A DNA stretch of 64,000 nucleotides from Dyadobacter bucti. Its GTDB lineage: Bacteria > Bacteroidota > Bacteroidia > Cytophagales > Spirosomataceae. Under the pieces are notes generated by a model. The model was not told where the DNA came from and ran no database searches. It saw only the letters and a program-made list of their open reading frames with translations. Where the stretch lies: positions 558,001 through 622,000 of the forward strand of contig NZ_SWFP01000004.1 in assembly GCF_005869225.1 (NCBI RefSeq), written 5' to 3'. Made by a program: the position numbers and the translations under genes. Positions 17,835 through 26,421 of the stretch are shown here, piece by piece (within the stretch, counting starts at the first letter, position 1; each line of letters opens with the position of its first letter).

Positions 17835-19511
17835 TTACTTGCTTTCCGAAGCCTTGGCCCAGTTATCGCGTAAGGTTACTGTGCGGTTGAATACCGGTTT
17901 TTCAGCTGTACTCTCTGCATCTGCTGCGAAATAACCTTTACGAAGGAACTGGAAAGAATCACCTGGGTTCGAGTCCAGCAATGCCGGCTCGGCATACCCT
18001 GTGATCACATGCAGCGAATCCGGATTAAGATACTCTTTGAAATCCAGCTCTTCGGAGGAAACGTCTTCCACTGAAAACAGCCGGTCGTAAAGCCGGATTT
18101 CTACCGGTGCGGCATGTGCAGCCGATACCCAGTGCAAGGTGCCCTTCACATTGATACCGGTTGTATCCTGGCCACTCTTACTGTTTTCTATGAATGAGCA
18201 GCGGACTTCGGTGATCTCCCCACTTTCATTTTTCACAAAATCGTCACATTGAATGATGTATGCGCCTTTTAGGCGTACCATTTTACCCGGTGCAAGGCGG
18301 AAATATTTCTTGGCAGGGATTTCCATGAAATCCTCTTTCTCGATCAATATCTCTCTTGAAAAAGGTATTTCGCGGACACCCGCAGCAATATCTTCCGGGT
18401 TGTTCTCGCTATGGCACATCTCGGTAACTCCTTCGGGGAAATTGGTAATCACAACTTTGAGCGGATCCAGCACAACCATTCTTCGCAAAGCCTTTTTATT
18501 CAGATCTTCTCTCACGCAGAATTCCAGCAAGCCCACGTCAATCATATTTTCCCGACGTGCGACCCCGATCCTGTCACAGAAATCACGAATGCTCTCAGGT
18601 GTATAGCCACGTCTTCTCATACCGCTGAGTGTTGGCATACGGGGGTCGTCCCAGCCGTTCACATATCCTTCCTGCACAAGTTGCAACAACTTTCTTTTGC
18701 TGGTAACGGTGTAGTTCAGGTTGCGTCGCGCAAATTCGTATTGGCGGGACGGATATATTTCTAGTTTTTCAATGATCCAATCGTATAGCTCGCGGTGGGG
18801 GGCAAATTCCAGTGTACAGATCGAATGTGTAACAGTCTCGATCGAATCGCTTTGGCCGTGGGCAAAATCGTACATTGGATATATGCACCAATTGTTGCCT
18901 GTGCGGTGGTGATGCGCGTGTTTGATCCGGTATAAAATGGGATCACGCATGAGCATGTTCATGTGGGCCATATCAATTTTGGCACGAAGCGTCAGGCTAC
19001 CATCGGGGAATTCCCCGTTTTTCATGCGTTCAAACAGTACCAGGTTTTCCTCCACGGTACGGTCGCGGAAGGGACTGTTTTTCCCGGGTTCTGTTGGAGT
19101 GCCTTTGAGGGCTGCAATTTCATCGGACGTAGAATCGTCGACGTAAGCAAGGCCTTTTGTGATAAGCGTTAATGCAAAATTGTAAAGTATATCAAAGTAG
19201 TCGGAAGCATATAATTCGTGTTCCCATTCGAAACCGAGCCAGCGTATGTCGTTTTTAATGCTCTCCACATACTCTGTATCTTCGGTGACCGGATTGGTGT
19301 CGTCGAAGCGCAGGTTAGTATAGCCGGGAAATTTTTTTGTCAGACCAAAATTCAGGCAGATACTGGAAGCATGACCAATATGCAGATATCCGTTCGGTTC
19401 AGGCGGAAAGCGCGTTATGATTTGGGTATATTTCCCTGACTGCAAGTCTGCCTCGACAATTTCCTCCAAAAAATTCAGGCTCTTCTCTTCTTTTTTCTCT
19501 TCCGTAAACAT
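17835..19511 (-). CDS. glnS: glutamine--tRNA ligase
   Basis: A 558-residue class I aminoacyl-tRNA synthetase that charges tRNA-Gln. Landmarks are PPEPNGYLHIGHA (38-49) with the HIGH box, LRFDDTNP, TRTGNNWCIYPMYDFAHG-like catalytic residues, and VTSKRK in place of the KMSKS loop. The C-terminal beta-barrel anticodon-binding region is complete. I start at the ATG at 19511 (MFTEEKKEE); an upstream TTG at 19571 would place coding sequence over the promoter box. It is divergent from truA. Confidence 0.96.
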   Translation of the reverse strand: MFTEEKKEEKSLNFLEEIVEADLQSGKYTQIITRFPPEPNGYLHIGHASSICLNFGLTKKFPGYTNLRFDDTNPVTEDTEYVESIKNDIRWLGFEWEHELYASDYFDILYNFALTLITKGLAYVDDSTSDEIAALKGTPTEPGKNSPFRDRTVEENLVLFERMKNGEFPDGSLTLRAKIDMAHMNMLMRDPILYRIKHAHHHRTGNNWCIYPMYDFAHGQSDSIETVTHSICTLEFAPHRELYDWIIEKLEIYPSRQYEFARRNLNYTVTSKRKLLQLVQEGYVNGWDDPRMPTLSGMRRRGYTPESIRDFCDRIGVARRENMIDVGLLEFCVREDLNKKALRRMVVLDPLKVVITNFPEGVTEMCHSENNPEDIAAGVREIPFSREILIEKEDFMEIPAKKYFRLAPGKMVRLKGAYIIQCDDFVKNESGEITEVRCSFIENSKSGQDTTGINVKGTLHWVSAAHAAPVEIRLYDRLFSVEDVSSEELDFKEYLNPDSLHVITGYAEPALLDSNPGDSFQFLRKGYFAADAESTAEKPVFNRTVTLRDNWAKASESK

Positions 19512-19538
19512 ACTAGGCTGCGAAAATTTTTTAATTGT

Positions 19539-19546
19539 CAAAGTTA
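19539..19546 (-). promoter_or_regulatory. -7 box (TAACTTTG) of glnS
   Basis: An exact TAnnTTTG match on the minus strand, 28 bases before the glnS ATG. The upstream TTTTCTT stretch at about 18 bases may serve as -33. Confidence 0.45.
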
Positions 19547-19608
19547 ACCTTCTTCGTAAGAAAATCTGCAATCCGTGGCGGTAAATCGCAAATCCGGGTC
19601 GTTTGCGT

Positions 19609-19616
19609 TATTTTTG
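19609..19616 (+). promoter_or_regulatory. -7 box (TATTTTTG) of truA
   Basis: TATTTTTG matches TAnnTTTG and ends only four bases before the truA ATG at 19621. If used, the transcript would be leaderless or nearly so. Confidence 0.35.
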
Positions 19617-19620
19617 CACC

Positions 19621-20379
19621 ATGCGTTATTTTCTCGAATTCAGCTACAAAGGAACTGCCTATAATGGTTGGCAAAAACAAAAAAACTCACTTGGCATACA
19701 GCAAGTGCTTGAAGAAGCGCTCGCAAAGGTACTGAGAACGACGGTGGAACTTACAGGCAGCAGCCGTACGGATACAGGGGTTCATGCGAGTCAGCAGTTT
19801 GCGCATTTTGATTTGGAAAATCCCATTCCTGATACCGATATGCTGATATACAAGCTGAATGGGATAATTCCTCGTGATATTGCTGTCAAAAGGATACTGG
19901 CTGTACCTGAGGACGTTAATTCAAGATTTGCAGCTACGCACAGAAAATATGAGTACCGGATCAGTCGCTTGAAAAACCCTTTTCTGATAGACGAAGTTTA
20001 TTTTCTGGCTGCTCCGCTCGACGTCCCAGCCATGAACAAGGCAGCAGCTTTGCTTTTGATTCATCATGATTTTGAAAGTTTCAGTAAGGTACATACCAAC
20101 GTGAATAATTTCAGATGTACTATTTCTGAGGCAGTCTGGATCGAAAGGGATGACCTGTTGGTTTTTCACGTGCAGGCCAACCGTTTTCTCAGAGGAATGG
20201 TAAGAGCGCTCGTTGGAACGCTCCTCGAAATAGGAAAAGGCAAAAAGTCAATGGCCGACTTTGAAGATATTATTTTAGCAAAAGACAGAAAAAAAGCCGG
20301 AGCTCAGGCTCCGGCGGAAGGTTTGTTTCTGGTGGAAGTCGGTTATCCCGACTCACTGATCAAACCAGACGAGCAATAA
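19621..20379 (+). CDS. truA: tRNA pseudouridine synthase A
   Basis: A 252-residue enzyme that converts uridines 38-40 of the tRNA anticodon stem to pseudouridine. The catalytic Asp51 sits in GSSRTDTGVHASQQ. YNGWQKQ near the N-terminus and RFLRGMVRALVGTLLEIGKG near the C-terminus are family hallmarks. Start at ATG 19621; a TTG six codons upstream is in frame but overlaps the promoter box. Its 3' end overlaps the convergent moxR gene by 20 bases. Confidence 0.95.
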   Translation: MRYFLEFSYKGTAYNGWQKQKNSLGIQQVLEEALAKVLRTTVELTGSSRTDTGVHASQQFAHFDLENPIPDTDMLIYKLNGIIPRDIAVKRILAVPEDVNSRFAATHRKYEYRISRLKNPFLIDEVYFLAAPLDVPAMNKAAALLLIHHDFESFSKVHTNVNNFRCTISEAVWIERDDLLVFHVQANRFLRGMVRALVGTLLEIGKGKKSMADFEDIILAKDRKKAGAQAPAEGLFLVEVGYPDSLIKPDEQ

Positions 20380-21322
20380 TATCATCGACGGAAATACCTT
20401 CTGCCTCCGCTTTGAAGTTTCTGATAATCCTGTGGCGGAGTACAGGCAGTGAAACAGCCTTGACATCTTCAATGTCCGGAGAATACTTTCCAGACAATAA
20501 TGCATTGCACTTGGCTGCCAGGATCAATGCCTGAGAGGCGCGGGGGCCGGCACCCCATTCCAGATAGTCATTCGTGTCTTTTACAGCCAATCCCGAAGAC
20601 GGGCGGGTTTTGTGGACAAGTTTTACCGCATATTCGATCACATGGTCAGTGACTGGCACTCTCCGTACCAAATGCTGAAAGTCCATGATTTCTTCCGCTG
20701 TAATCACTTTTTTTACCGTATAACGGCTGTCGCTCGTCGTGCTTTTCACAATGTTGACTTCTTCGGCATAGGAAGGGTAATCGAGCTGGATCATGAACAT
20801 AAAACGGTCGAGCTGAGCTTCGGGAAGAGGGTAAGTTCCTTCCTGTTCGATCGGGTTTTGTGTAGCCAAAACAAAAAATGGGCGGTCAAGGGAATGTTTG
20901 GCTCCGGCAATCGTGACCGAATATTCCTGCATGGCCTCTAAAAGGGCAGACTGTGTTTTGGGGGGAGTACGGTTAATCTCATCTGCCAGAATAATATTGG
21001 CAAAAATAGGTCCTTTGATGAATTTAAAATTCCGGTTTTGATCCAGGGTCTCAGAACCAAGAATATCGGAAGGCATAAGGTCCGGAGTAAACTGGATACG
21101 GTTGAAATTTAGATCCAGGGATGATGCAATGGTTTGAATCAGAAGGGTTTTTGCCAGTCCCGGAACACCTACCAGCAGGCAATGTCCCTGACAAAAAATA
21201 GCGGTGAGAAGTCTTTTAACAACTTCATCCTGTCCAATGATCACATTTCCTATTTCACTACGGATTTTTTCATAAGCTACTTTCATAGCTTCTGCTGCTT
21301 CTACGTCCGATGAATACTTCAC
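20360..21322 (-). CDS. MoxR family AAA ATPase
   Basis: A 320-residue AAA+ ATPase of the MoxR group, chaperone-like ATPases that help assemble or activate partner complexes. The P-loop is GVPGLAKT (about 52-59), Walker B is IILADEINR, and the sensor region is LATQNPIEQEGTYPLPEAQLDRF, split here as ATQNP and LPEAQLDRF. There is no adjacent DUF58/VWA partner, unlike many moxR operons. It follows SurA with a 65-base gap on the same strand, suggesting a role linked to envelope protein maturation. Confidence 0.92.
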   Translation of the reverse strand: MKYSSDVEAAEAMKVAYEKIRSEIGNVIIGQDEVVKRLLTAIFCQGHCLLVGVPGLAKTLLIQTIASSLDLNFNRIQFTPDLMPSDILGSETLDQNRNFKFIKGPIFANIILADEINRTPPKTQSALLEAMQEYSVTIAGAKHSLDRPFFVLATQNPIEQEGTYPLPEAQLDRFMFMIQLDYPSYAEEVNIVKSTTSDSRYTVKKVITAEEIMDFQHLVRRVPVTDHVIEYAVKLVHKTRPSSGLAVKDTNDYLEWGAGPRASQALILAAKCNALLSGKYSPDIEDVKAVSLPVLRHRIIRNFKAEAEGISVDDIIARLV

Positions 21323-21387
21323 AATATGTATGATTAGATTTTCAACTCTTTTGTCAGGCGGTGTATTCCGTAATCAATATCAATGCA

Positions 21388-22758
21388 TCAACTGTCGTCG
21401 CCGGTGGCCAGTCCTAGCACTTTGCAGTTTTTGTATTCAGGCTCAATGCTTATGAATACGTCGCCCTGGGCTTTTTTGAACCACTCTTCCAGCGCATTGT
21501 TACGCTTGTTGCTTAGCACGATCTGCGAAAGTTTTTCATAATCATCGCGGAGATTGGCGGTATGAGGTTCCGATTTGCTTTTGTACCACAGGATTCGCAA
21601 TGCGCTTCTGCCGTCTTCGGTACGGTATGCAACCGGGTGGCTGAGATCTCCTACTTTCATGGTGTCGATCGCAAAGTACAGCGCGGGATCCATGGACGCA
21701 TCAAGTGTAAGTCTTGCCAAGCCCGTACTTCTATCCTGGATCAGGCCGCCTGATTCAGCAGTTTCTTTGTCTTCGGAATTATCCAGGGCTGCTTTTGCAA
21801 ATTTCAATGTATCGATTTCTATAAGATTTCTCAGACTGTCCAAAGTACGGAGCGCGTCTGTCATGTCTGTGCCTTTGTTATAATCAGGTCGCAAGAGAAT
21901 GTGCCTTGCATGGTATTCAGCACCTCTTGTTTCTATGAGCTTGATAAGGTGAAATCCAAACTGAGATTCAACGATATCAGACATTTCTCCCGGTTTCAAT
22001 GCCAGGGCAGCGCCTTCAAACTCCGGTACCATTGCACCGCGTTTTGCAAAGTTGAGGTCACCACCATTTTTTGCCGAGCCAAGATCCTCAGAATACACCT
22101 GCGCAAGGGTCGCAAAATCTTCGCCTTTTTCAGCCCGCTGTTTTAATTCCAGCAACTGCTGCCTCAGCTTATCCTTTTGTTCGCGGGTAACAGTTCCAAG
22201 CCGTACAATATGGCCTATTTCAACCTCGGAAGGAATGTATGGAAGGCTGTCCTTTGGGATTGAATTGAAAAACCTCCTTACCTCGCTCGGAGTGATTTTG
22301 ACGTTGCCGGATATTGTCCGCTGCATCTTTTCTACAATCTTCTGCTCCTTGACCTGCTGGCGTAGTTCGCTCTTGAGGTTGTCGATACTTTTGCCATAGG
22401 CTTCAACGATGTTCTTTTCTGATCCGAAACGCTGGATCATATAGCTCATCTTGCCGTCCAGTTCATTGTCAACTTCTTTGTCTTCTACAAGCACGGAGTC
22501 GATTTCCGCTTTTGCAAGAAGCATTTTGTTGATAATCAGAGATTCCAGGAGCTGACATTTTTCAGGAGCTCCCCGGCCTTCGGACTTGTACTGGTTGTAC
22601 ATATCCTCCAGTTCGGAGTTCAGGATGTAGTGGTTATCAACACGTGCAATGATTTTGTCGATACTCACACCTTGCTGCCCCTGGCCGGAACCGGTCAGAT
22701 TTAATACAAGGCAAAAAACAGCGGTTATTGACGCTGTGATCAGTTTATTTATTTTCAT
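21388..22758 (-). CDS. SurA-like periplasmic peptidyl-prolyl isomerase
   Basis: A 456-residue periplasmic chaperone with a signal peptide (MKINKLITASITAVFCLVL...) followed by a SurA N-terminal helical domain beginning KIIARVDNHYILNSELE. The first parvulin domain is at about 170-280 (EIGHIVRLG through FGFHLIKLIETRG). The second, more divergent, starts at YHARHILLRPDYN. SurA escorts unfolded beta-barrel proteins to the BAM complex. Start at ATG 22758; a GTG six codons upstream is possible. It sits between a parvulin lipoprotein gene (95-base gap) and moxR. Confidence 0.9.
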   Translation of the reverse strand: MKINKLITASITAVFCLVLNLTGSGQGQQGVSIDKIIARVDNHYILNSELEDMYNQYKSEGRGAPEKCQLLESLIINKMLLAKAEIDSVLVEDKEVDNELDGKMSYMIQRFGSEKNIVEAYGKSIDNLKSELRQQVKEQKIVEKMQRTISGNVKITPSEVRRFFNSIPKDSLPYIPSEVEIGHIVRLGTVTREQKDKLRQQLLELKQRAEKGEDFATLAQVYSEDLGSAKNGGDLNFAKRGAMVPEFEGAALALKPGEMSDIVESQFGFHLIKLIETRGAEYHARHILLRPDYNKGTDMTDALRTLDSLRNLIEIDTLKFAKAALDNSEDKETAESGGLIQDRSTGLARLTLDASMDPALYFAIDTMKVGDLSHPVAYRTEDGRSALRILWYKSKSEPHTANLRDDYEKLSQIVLSNKRNNALEEWFKKAQGDVFISIEPEYKNCKVLGLATGDDS

Positions 22759-22852
22759 ACGATTGTTTTGTTCCACTATTTCAGACCGCAGGGTTTTCTG
22801 TTTTGTACGTTTTAATTAAAGTCCGCACTTTTCCAAAATGCTAAAATACGTT

Positions 22853-25144
22853 TTAACGCTTAATTTTTTCTAATTCCGTAGCATTGACTTTCACAGGGAA
22901 TTTTTGCTGCAGTCCGGACACCCATTGTTTTTCCAGCTCTTTTTGAAAATCATTGATCACGCTGCCTCTCGCTTCGGCAAAAGTTTTTCCTCTGGCAGGC
23001 TCTATTTTTTTAACATCGATCCAAAAAACCAGATTATTACCGGTAGAATTCTGAGTGCCGGTCTGCCATTTAAAACCGTTTGCAGCAAGTTTTTCTTTTG
23101 AGAAATAACCATCGTCAATCATAACGGAGCCGCCCGTTTCTGAATTATAAACCCTCTCTACATCTTTCCTCGACGAACTGTAAAATTGAAAGCTCACACG
23201 ATGATTACGCTCAGATTCGGCGGATTGACGAAAAGAACCGTAATCTTTTTCAATGATACGCAGGATCGGGATGTTTTGTGCATTCAGATATTTGATAACA
23301 TTCCTGATCCTGTTCGCAGAAGTAGCTTCGGTTTCGTCAGCCGACCGGTATCCCGCGATTTCAACAATGTAGTCAGGATTCTTTTCCATAACAATATAAA
23401 GATCGGAAAGGATGCCGGACTGCTCTTTGCTGATTTCTGTGACATTGACGGGGAACAGCAACTCTTTCGCTTTTCTTTCCAGTTTGTAAGGGCTGACAGC
23501 CAGTGTTTTTACAACCGCATTTAAAGTCTGTGTGTCAGGAGCTGAAACCATGGTTCCCAAGGCTCTTTCCGGGAATTTATATTTGTCTTTATACCTATCG
23601 TACAGGTTCTTTTGACCGACCGAATCGGACAATGAGCGCTGCCATACATTTTCTTCCATTACCTGAGAGAGCAAAACACCTTCCCGGATTTCATTCATCA
23701 GGCTGCGGAAGGCCGGACTGGTTTCTTCCAGATGCTCTTTTTCATAATTGGACAGCGATTCGGTGATAAATTCATTGTAATAACGGCGAAAAACAATCGA
23801 AGGGGAAGCATCCTTCGAGCGGGGCTGCTGCTTTCTCTTTACGTACTCAAGAAAAGACAACGCGGTGTAGGAACTCTGGTCAATCTTGAACAGAACACTA
23901 CCAGCCCAGTCATTTGACACGGCGCGCATATAATCCCACTTGCCTGTAATAATAGTGCTGTCGCCCAAAATCGCAACGGCATTCCATTGGTCAGCGAATT
24001 CCTGCACGGCATATTTTTCTCTCAGCCTTTTAGCATTGAATTGCTCCAGTGCTTTTCCCCGGGAATCCGTTACTACTTTTTTGCTCAGTGCCGGGGCCAT
24101 CACGCTGTAGGGTTCCAGGCTCTTTTTATCTACCAGCTTCAAAATATGCCAGCCGTACATAGTTAGCACGGGCTTGGAATAGGAGTTGATTTTGGTCAGA
24201 CCGAAGGCCGTTTCTTCTATCTCGGGTACCATCTGGCCAGTACCGAACATGGGCAGCAACCCGTTATTTTTGCTGGATTGTTTATCATCTGAATATGCTT
24301 CCACAACACTGGCCCATTCGCTTCCGGATTGTAATTTTGCATAAGCTTCGTTGATCCGCAACTTCGCGGCTTCCTTTTTTGCTGCGGTTGCGGAGGTATC
24401 TGCCTGTACCATAATGTGTGCGATCTGGACCATCCCTCTGTTTGTCCGCTTATCGGTAACCTTGATAATATGATACCCCGATTTCGTTCGGACTGGCTGC
24501 GATATTTTCCCGACGGGCATACTGTAAGCAGCGGTTTCGAAAGGATATAGGGTCTGAAAAGCAGTGAAATAGCCGAGGTCGCCTTTGGTGACACGGGCCT
24601 GAGGATCTTTGCTGAACTTCGCAGCCATATCCCCGAAGTCAGAACCTTCTTCGAGCCGGCCTCTCAACACAGTCGCCGCGCGATAGGCCTCCAGCGTATC
24701 TGCCGGAGAAGCATCTTCGGATACCTTTATTAATATATGCGACGCCCTTAGTTCGTGTTTTAGCCGGTTGTAAGCTTCTTCGGTAAGCTTATCCACCTGG
24801 ACTTTATCCACCAAGTGATTTTTTGCAAGCTGGTCGCGATAGGAGTTAATCTCTTCTTTGTAGTCGGAAGTAGTGTCCCTGCCCTCCTCTTTAGCCTGAA
24901 GGACTTTTATTTTGAGATCAGTATAAAGAGGAAGGTAGTCTTCCGGAGTCAGTGCTTTTCCTGAGTCGGACGCAAATTTGTTTTTGTTATATGACTCTTG
25001 ATACTCTTCCAGTGAAAATTTTTCATTTCCTATTTCTACCAACGCAGATGCAGTTTGTTCTACCTGGGCGGGCGGAGCTGAGGTCTTGCAGGAGCTGGCA
25101 ATGAAAGTAACAAAAAGACAAAACTTAAAGGGAATTTTAAACAT
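22853..25144 (-). CDS. parvulin-type PPIase lipoprotein with an OmpA-like segment
   Basis: A 763-residue protein. The N-terminus MFKIPFKF...IASSC has a lipobox with Cys19, so it is probably anchored to a membrane facing the periplasm. Two parvulin domains follow (about 133-230, ASHILIKV to GYHIIKVTD; about 240-338, IAHIMVQ to GWHILKLVD), then a helical region. Residues about 565-655 resemble an OmpA C-terminal domain: NPDYIVEIAGYRS, an Asn/Arg helix, then RNHRVSFQF in the place of NRRVEI. The last 100 residues return to a SurA-like helical end. It is first in a probable operon with surA and moxR, likely an outer-membrane biogenesis unit. A TAACTTTG promoter box lies 80 bases upstream. Confidence 0.85.
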   Translation of the reverse strand: MFKIPFKFCLFVTFIASSCKTSAPPAQVEQTASALVEIGNEKFSLEEYQESYNKNKFASDSGKALTPEDYLPLYTDLKIKVLQAKEEGRDTTSDYKEEINSYRDQLAKNHLVDKVQVDKLTEEAYNRLKHELRASHILIKVSEDASPADTLEAYRAATVLRGRLEEGSDFGDMAAKFSKDPQARVTKGDLGYFTAFQTLYPFETAAYSMPVGKISQPVRTKSGYHIIKVTDKRTNRGMVQIAHIMVQADTSATAAKKEAAKLRINEAYAKLQSGSEWASVVEAYSDDKQSSKNNGLLPMFGTGQMVPEIEETAFGLTKINSYSKPVLTMYGWHILKLVDKKSLEPYSVMAPALSKKVVTDSRGKALEQFNAKRLREKYAVQEFADQWNAVAILGDSTIITGKWDYMRAVSNDWAGSVLFKIDQSSYTALSFLEYVKRKQQPRSKDASPSIVFRRYYNEFITESLSNYEKEHLEETSPAFRSLMNEIREGVLLSQVMEENVWQRSLSDSVGQKNLYDRYKDKYKFPERALGTMVSAPDTQTLNAVVKTLAVSPYKLERKAKELLFPVNVTEISKEQSGILSDLYIVMEKNPDYIVEIAGYRSADETEATSANRIRNVIKYLNAQNIPILRIIEKDYGSFRQSAESERNHRVSFQFYSSSRKDVERVYNSETGGSVMIDDGYFSKEKLAANGFKWQTGTQNSTGNNLVFWIDVKKIEPARGKTFAEARGSVINDFQKELEKQWVSGLQQKFPVKVNATELEKIKR

Positions 25145-25487
25145 GTTTTTAATAATTCGTATTCGTAGCGGGCAACAGGACGATGTTATTTAACCCATAT
25201 AGCCTGCAAATATTGTAAGCCAACAAAGTTAGGCTGTTTCTTCCGAGTAAAAAATTTCAACTTTCAGGTATGTGATTTGTTGATTAAAATTCCCCAGCGA
25301 ACCCCAAAAGTTATGGCAAATGTACCCCAATTAAATCTACGCAAGCCGGACAGTTTTCGTGACTGAAAATTTATTCAACGGCTTTTTATAATTTACGCAT
25401 GGATTATTGTTGTGATAATCATAATGGTAGCCTTTGAGATACATTCGGGCACAATTGTTTTGTCTGATATTTTAAATTCAGCAATAA
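25145..25487. other. intergenic region with one promoter box
   Basis: A divergent intergenic stretch of 343 bases. Apart from the promoter box at 25224-25231 I see no open frame, hairpin or repeat that I can support. The half nearest 25488 is A/T-rich. Confidence 0.5.
25224..25231 (-). promoter_or_regulatory. -7 box (TAACTTTG) of the parvulin-surA-moxR unit
   Basis: An exact TAnnTTTG match on the minus strand, 80 bases before the ATG. A TTTT run about 20 bases further upstream may be the -33 element. Confidence 0.45.
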
Positions 25488-25982
25488 ATGGTTCGGGAAA
25501 TGGAAGACGCAAAAGCAAGTGAGTTTGTTCTCATGATCAGGGCATTATGGAATGAGCAAAAGAACAGAGAACTACTGTATCTGGAGGCGTTAAAGAAAGA
25601 GAGTATGGGTTCCTTTCGCAGGGTATTGAGCCAGGGCCATGTTAGTGCATTGCTTTTTCAAAAAGAAATACGTTGGATTTATGACTATTTCAAATGCTTT
25701 TTGAACGACCTTGAGCTTGGTGACACCAGTGCGATTGTATCCAAGAATGTATTGAGTACAATAGAAAGTGCGCATGAAAAAGAAGATATAGCGAAGTGTC
25801 TTAAAAAAACTGAAAGTGCAACGCTGCAACTGTACAAATCACTTCGTTCATACCTTGATAAAGACTCAGAGGCAAGAATTATGCTGGAAGAGCACCTTAT
25901 AAGGATTTCCGAATTTTATGAGGCGCTTTCCAAACTGGAACGCGGGAACTTAAAAACGATCAGTTATACGGCTGCGGCCTGA
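25488..25982 (+). CDS. PA2169/DUF2383-like four-helix-bundle protein
   Basis: A 164-residue, almost wholly helical soluble protein. Its pattern (two long helices about 8-75 with RELLYLEALKK and LFQKEIRWIYDYF, then two more about 85-155) resembles the PA2169-family DUF2383 four-helix bundle, a ferritin-like fold common in stress regulons. I place it there by resemblance only, and no metal-ligand set is evident. Starts ATG 25488 or ATG 25500 are both possible. It converges on the VOC gene 11 bases away. Confidence 0.55.
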   Translation: MVREMEDAKASEFVLMIRALWNEQKNRELLYLEALKKESMGSFRRVLSQGHVSALLFQKEIRWIYDYFKCFLNDLELGDTSAIVSKNVLSTIESAHEKEDIAKCLKKTESATLQLYKSLRSYLDKDSEARIMLEEHLIRISEFYEALSKLERGNLKTISYTAAA

Positions 25983-25993
25983 TCTGGTTGGTC

Positions 25994-26380
25994 CTATCGC
26001 TCGTAAAATTCAATTGGCAAGTTATCGGGATCAGCGAAAAATGTAAATTTTTTCCCGGTAAATTCATCAACTCTCACAGCTTCGGCGATTACATTTTTAG
26101 CATTTAGCTCAGAAATTGCCGCTTCAATGTTTTCAACCTGAAAAGCTATATGCCTGAGTCCGCAAGACTCAGGCATAGAAACGCGTTTGGGTGGGTTCGG
26201 GAATGAAAAAAGCTCGATACAGTAAAGTCCGTTCAGAGACAGGTCAAGCTTGTATGATTTCCTTTCTAAACGGTAAACCTCTCTTTCAATTTTGAACCCC
26301 AGCACTTCTGTATAAAAACGTTTAGATCTCTCGTAATCCGAACAAATGATCGCAATATGGTGAATGCCTCGTATCTGCAT
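25994..26380 (-). CDS. VOC family protein (glyoxalase I-like)
   Basis: A 128-residue protein of the vicinal oxygen chelate superfamily in the YwkD/GloA2-like branch. Two beta-alpha-beta-beta-beta units are visible. Likely metal ligands are His7 in IHHIAIIC, the Glu in CIELFSF, the His in GLRHIAFQV and the Glu in LPIEFYE. It could be a lactoylglutathione-type lyase or another metal-dependent enzyme; the reaction is undetermined. It follows the DUF5009 gene by 41 bases and is probably co-transcribed. Confidence 0.88.
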   Translation of the reverse strand: MQIRGIHHIAIICSDYERSKRFYTEVLGFKIEREVYRLERKSYKLDLSLNGLYCIELFSFPNPPKRVSMPESCGLRHIAFQVENIEAAISELNAKNVIAEAVRVDEFTGKKFTFFADPDNLPIEFYER

Positions 26381-26421
26381 CTGGTGATTTATCTGTTAAT
26401 GCATCAAATATAGCGCATTGC

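Noticed and set aside
17965-17976. GGGTTCGAGTCC, resembling a tRNA T-loop
   Set aside because: It lies inside glnS with no acceptor or anticodon stem around it; it is a chance match.
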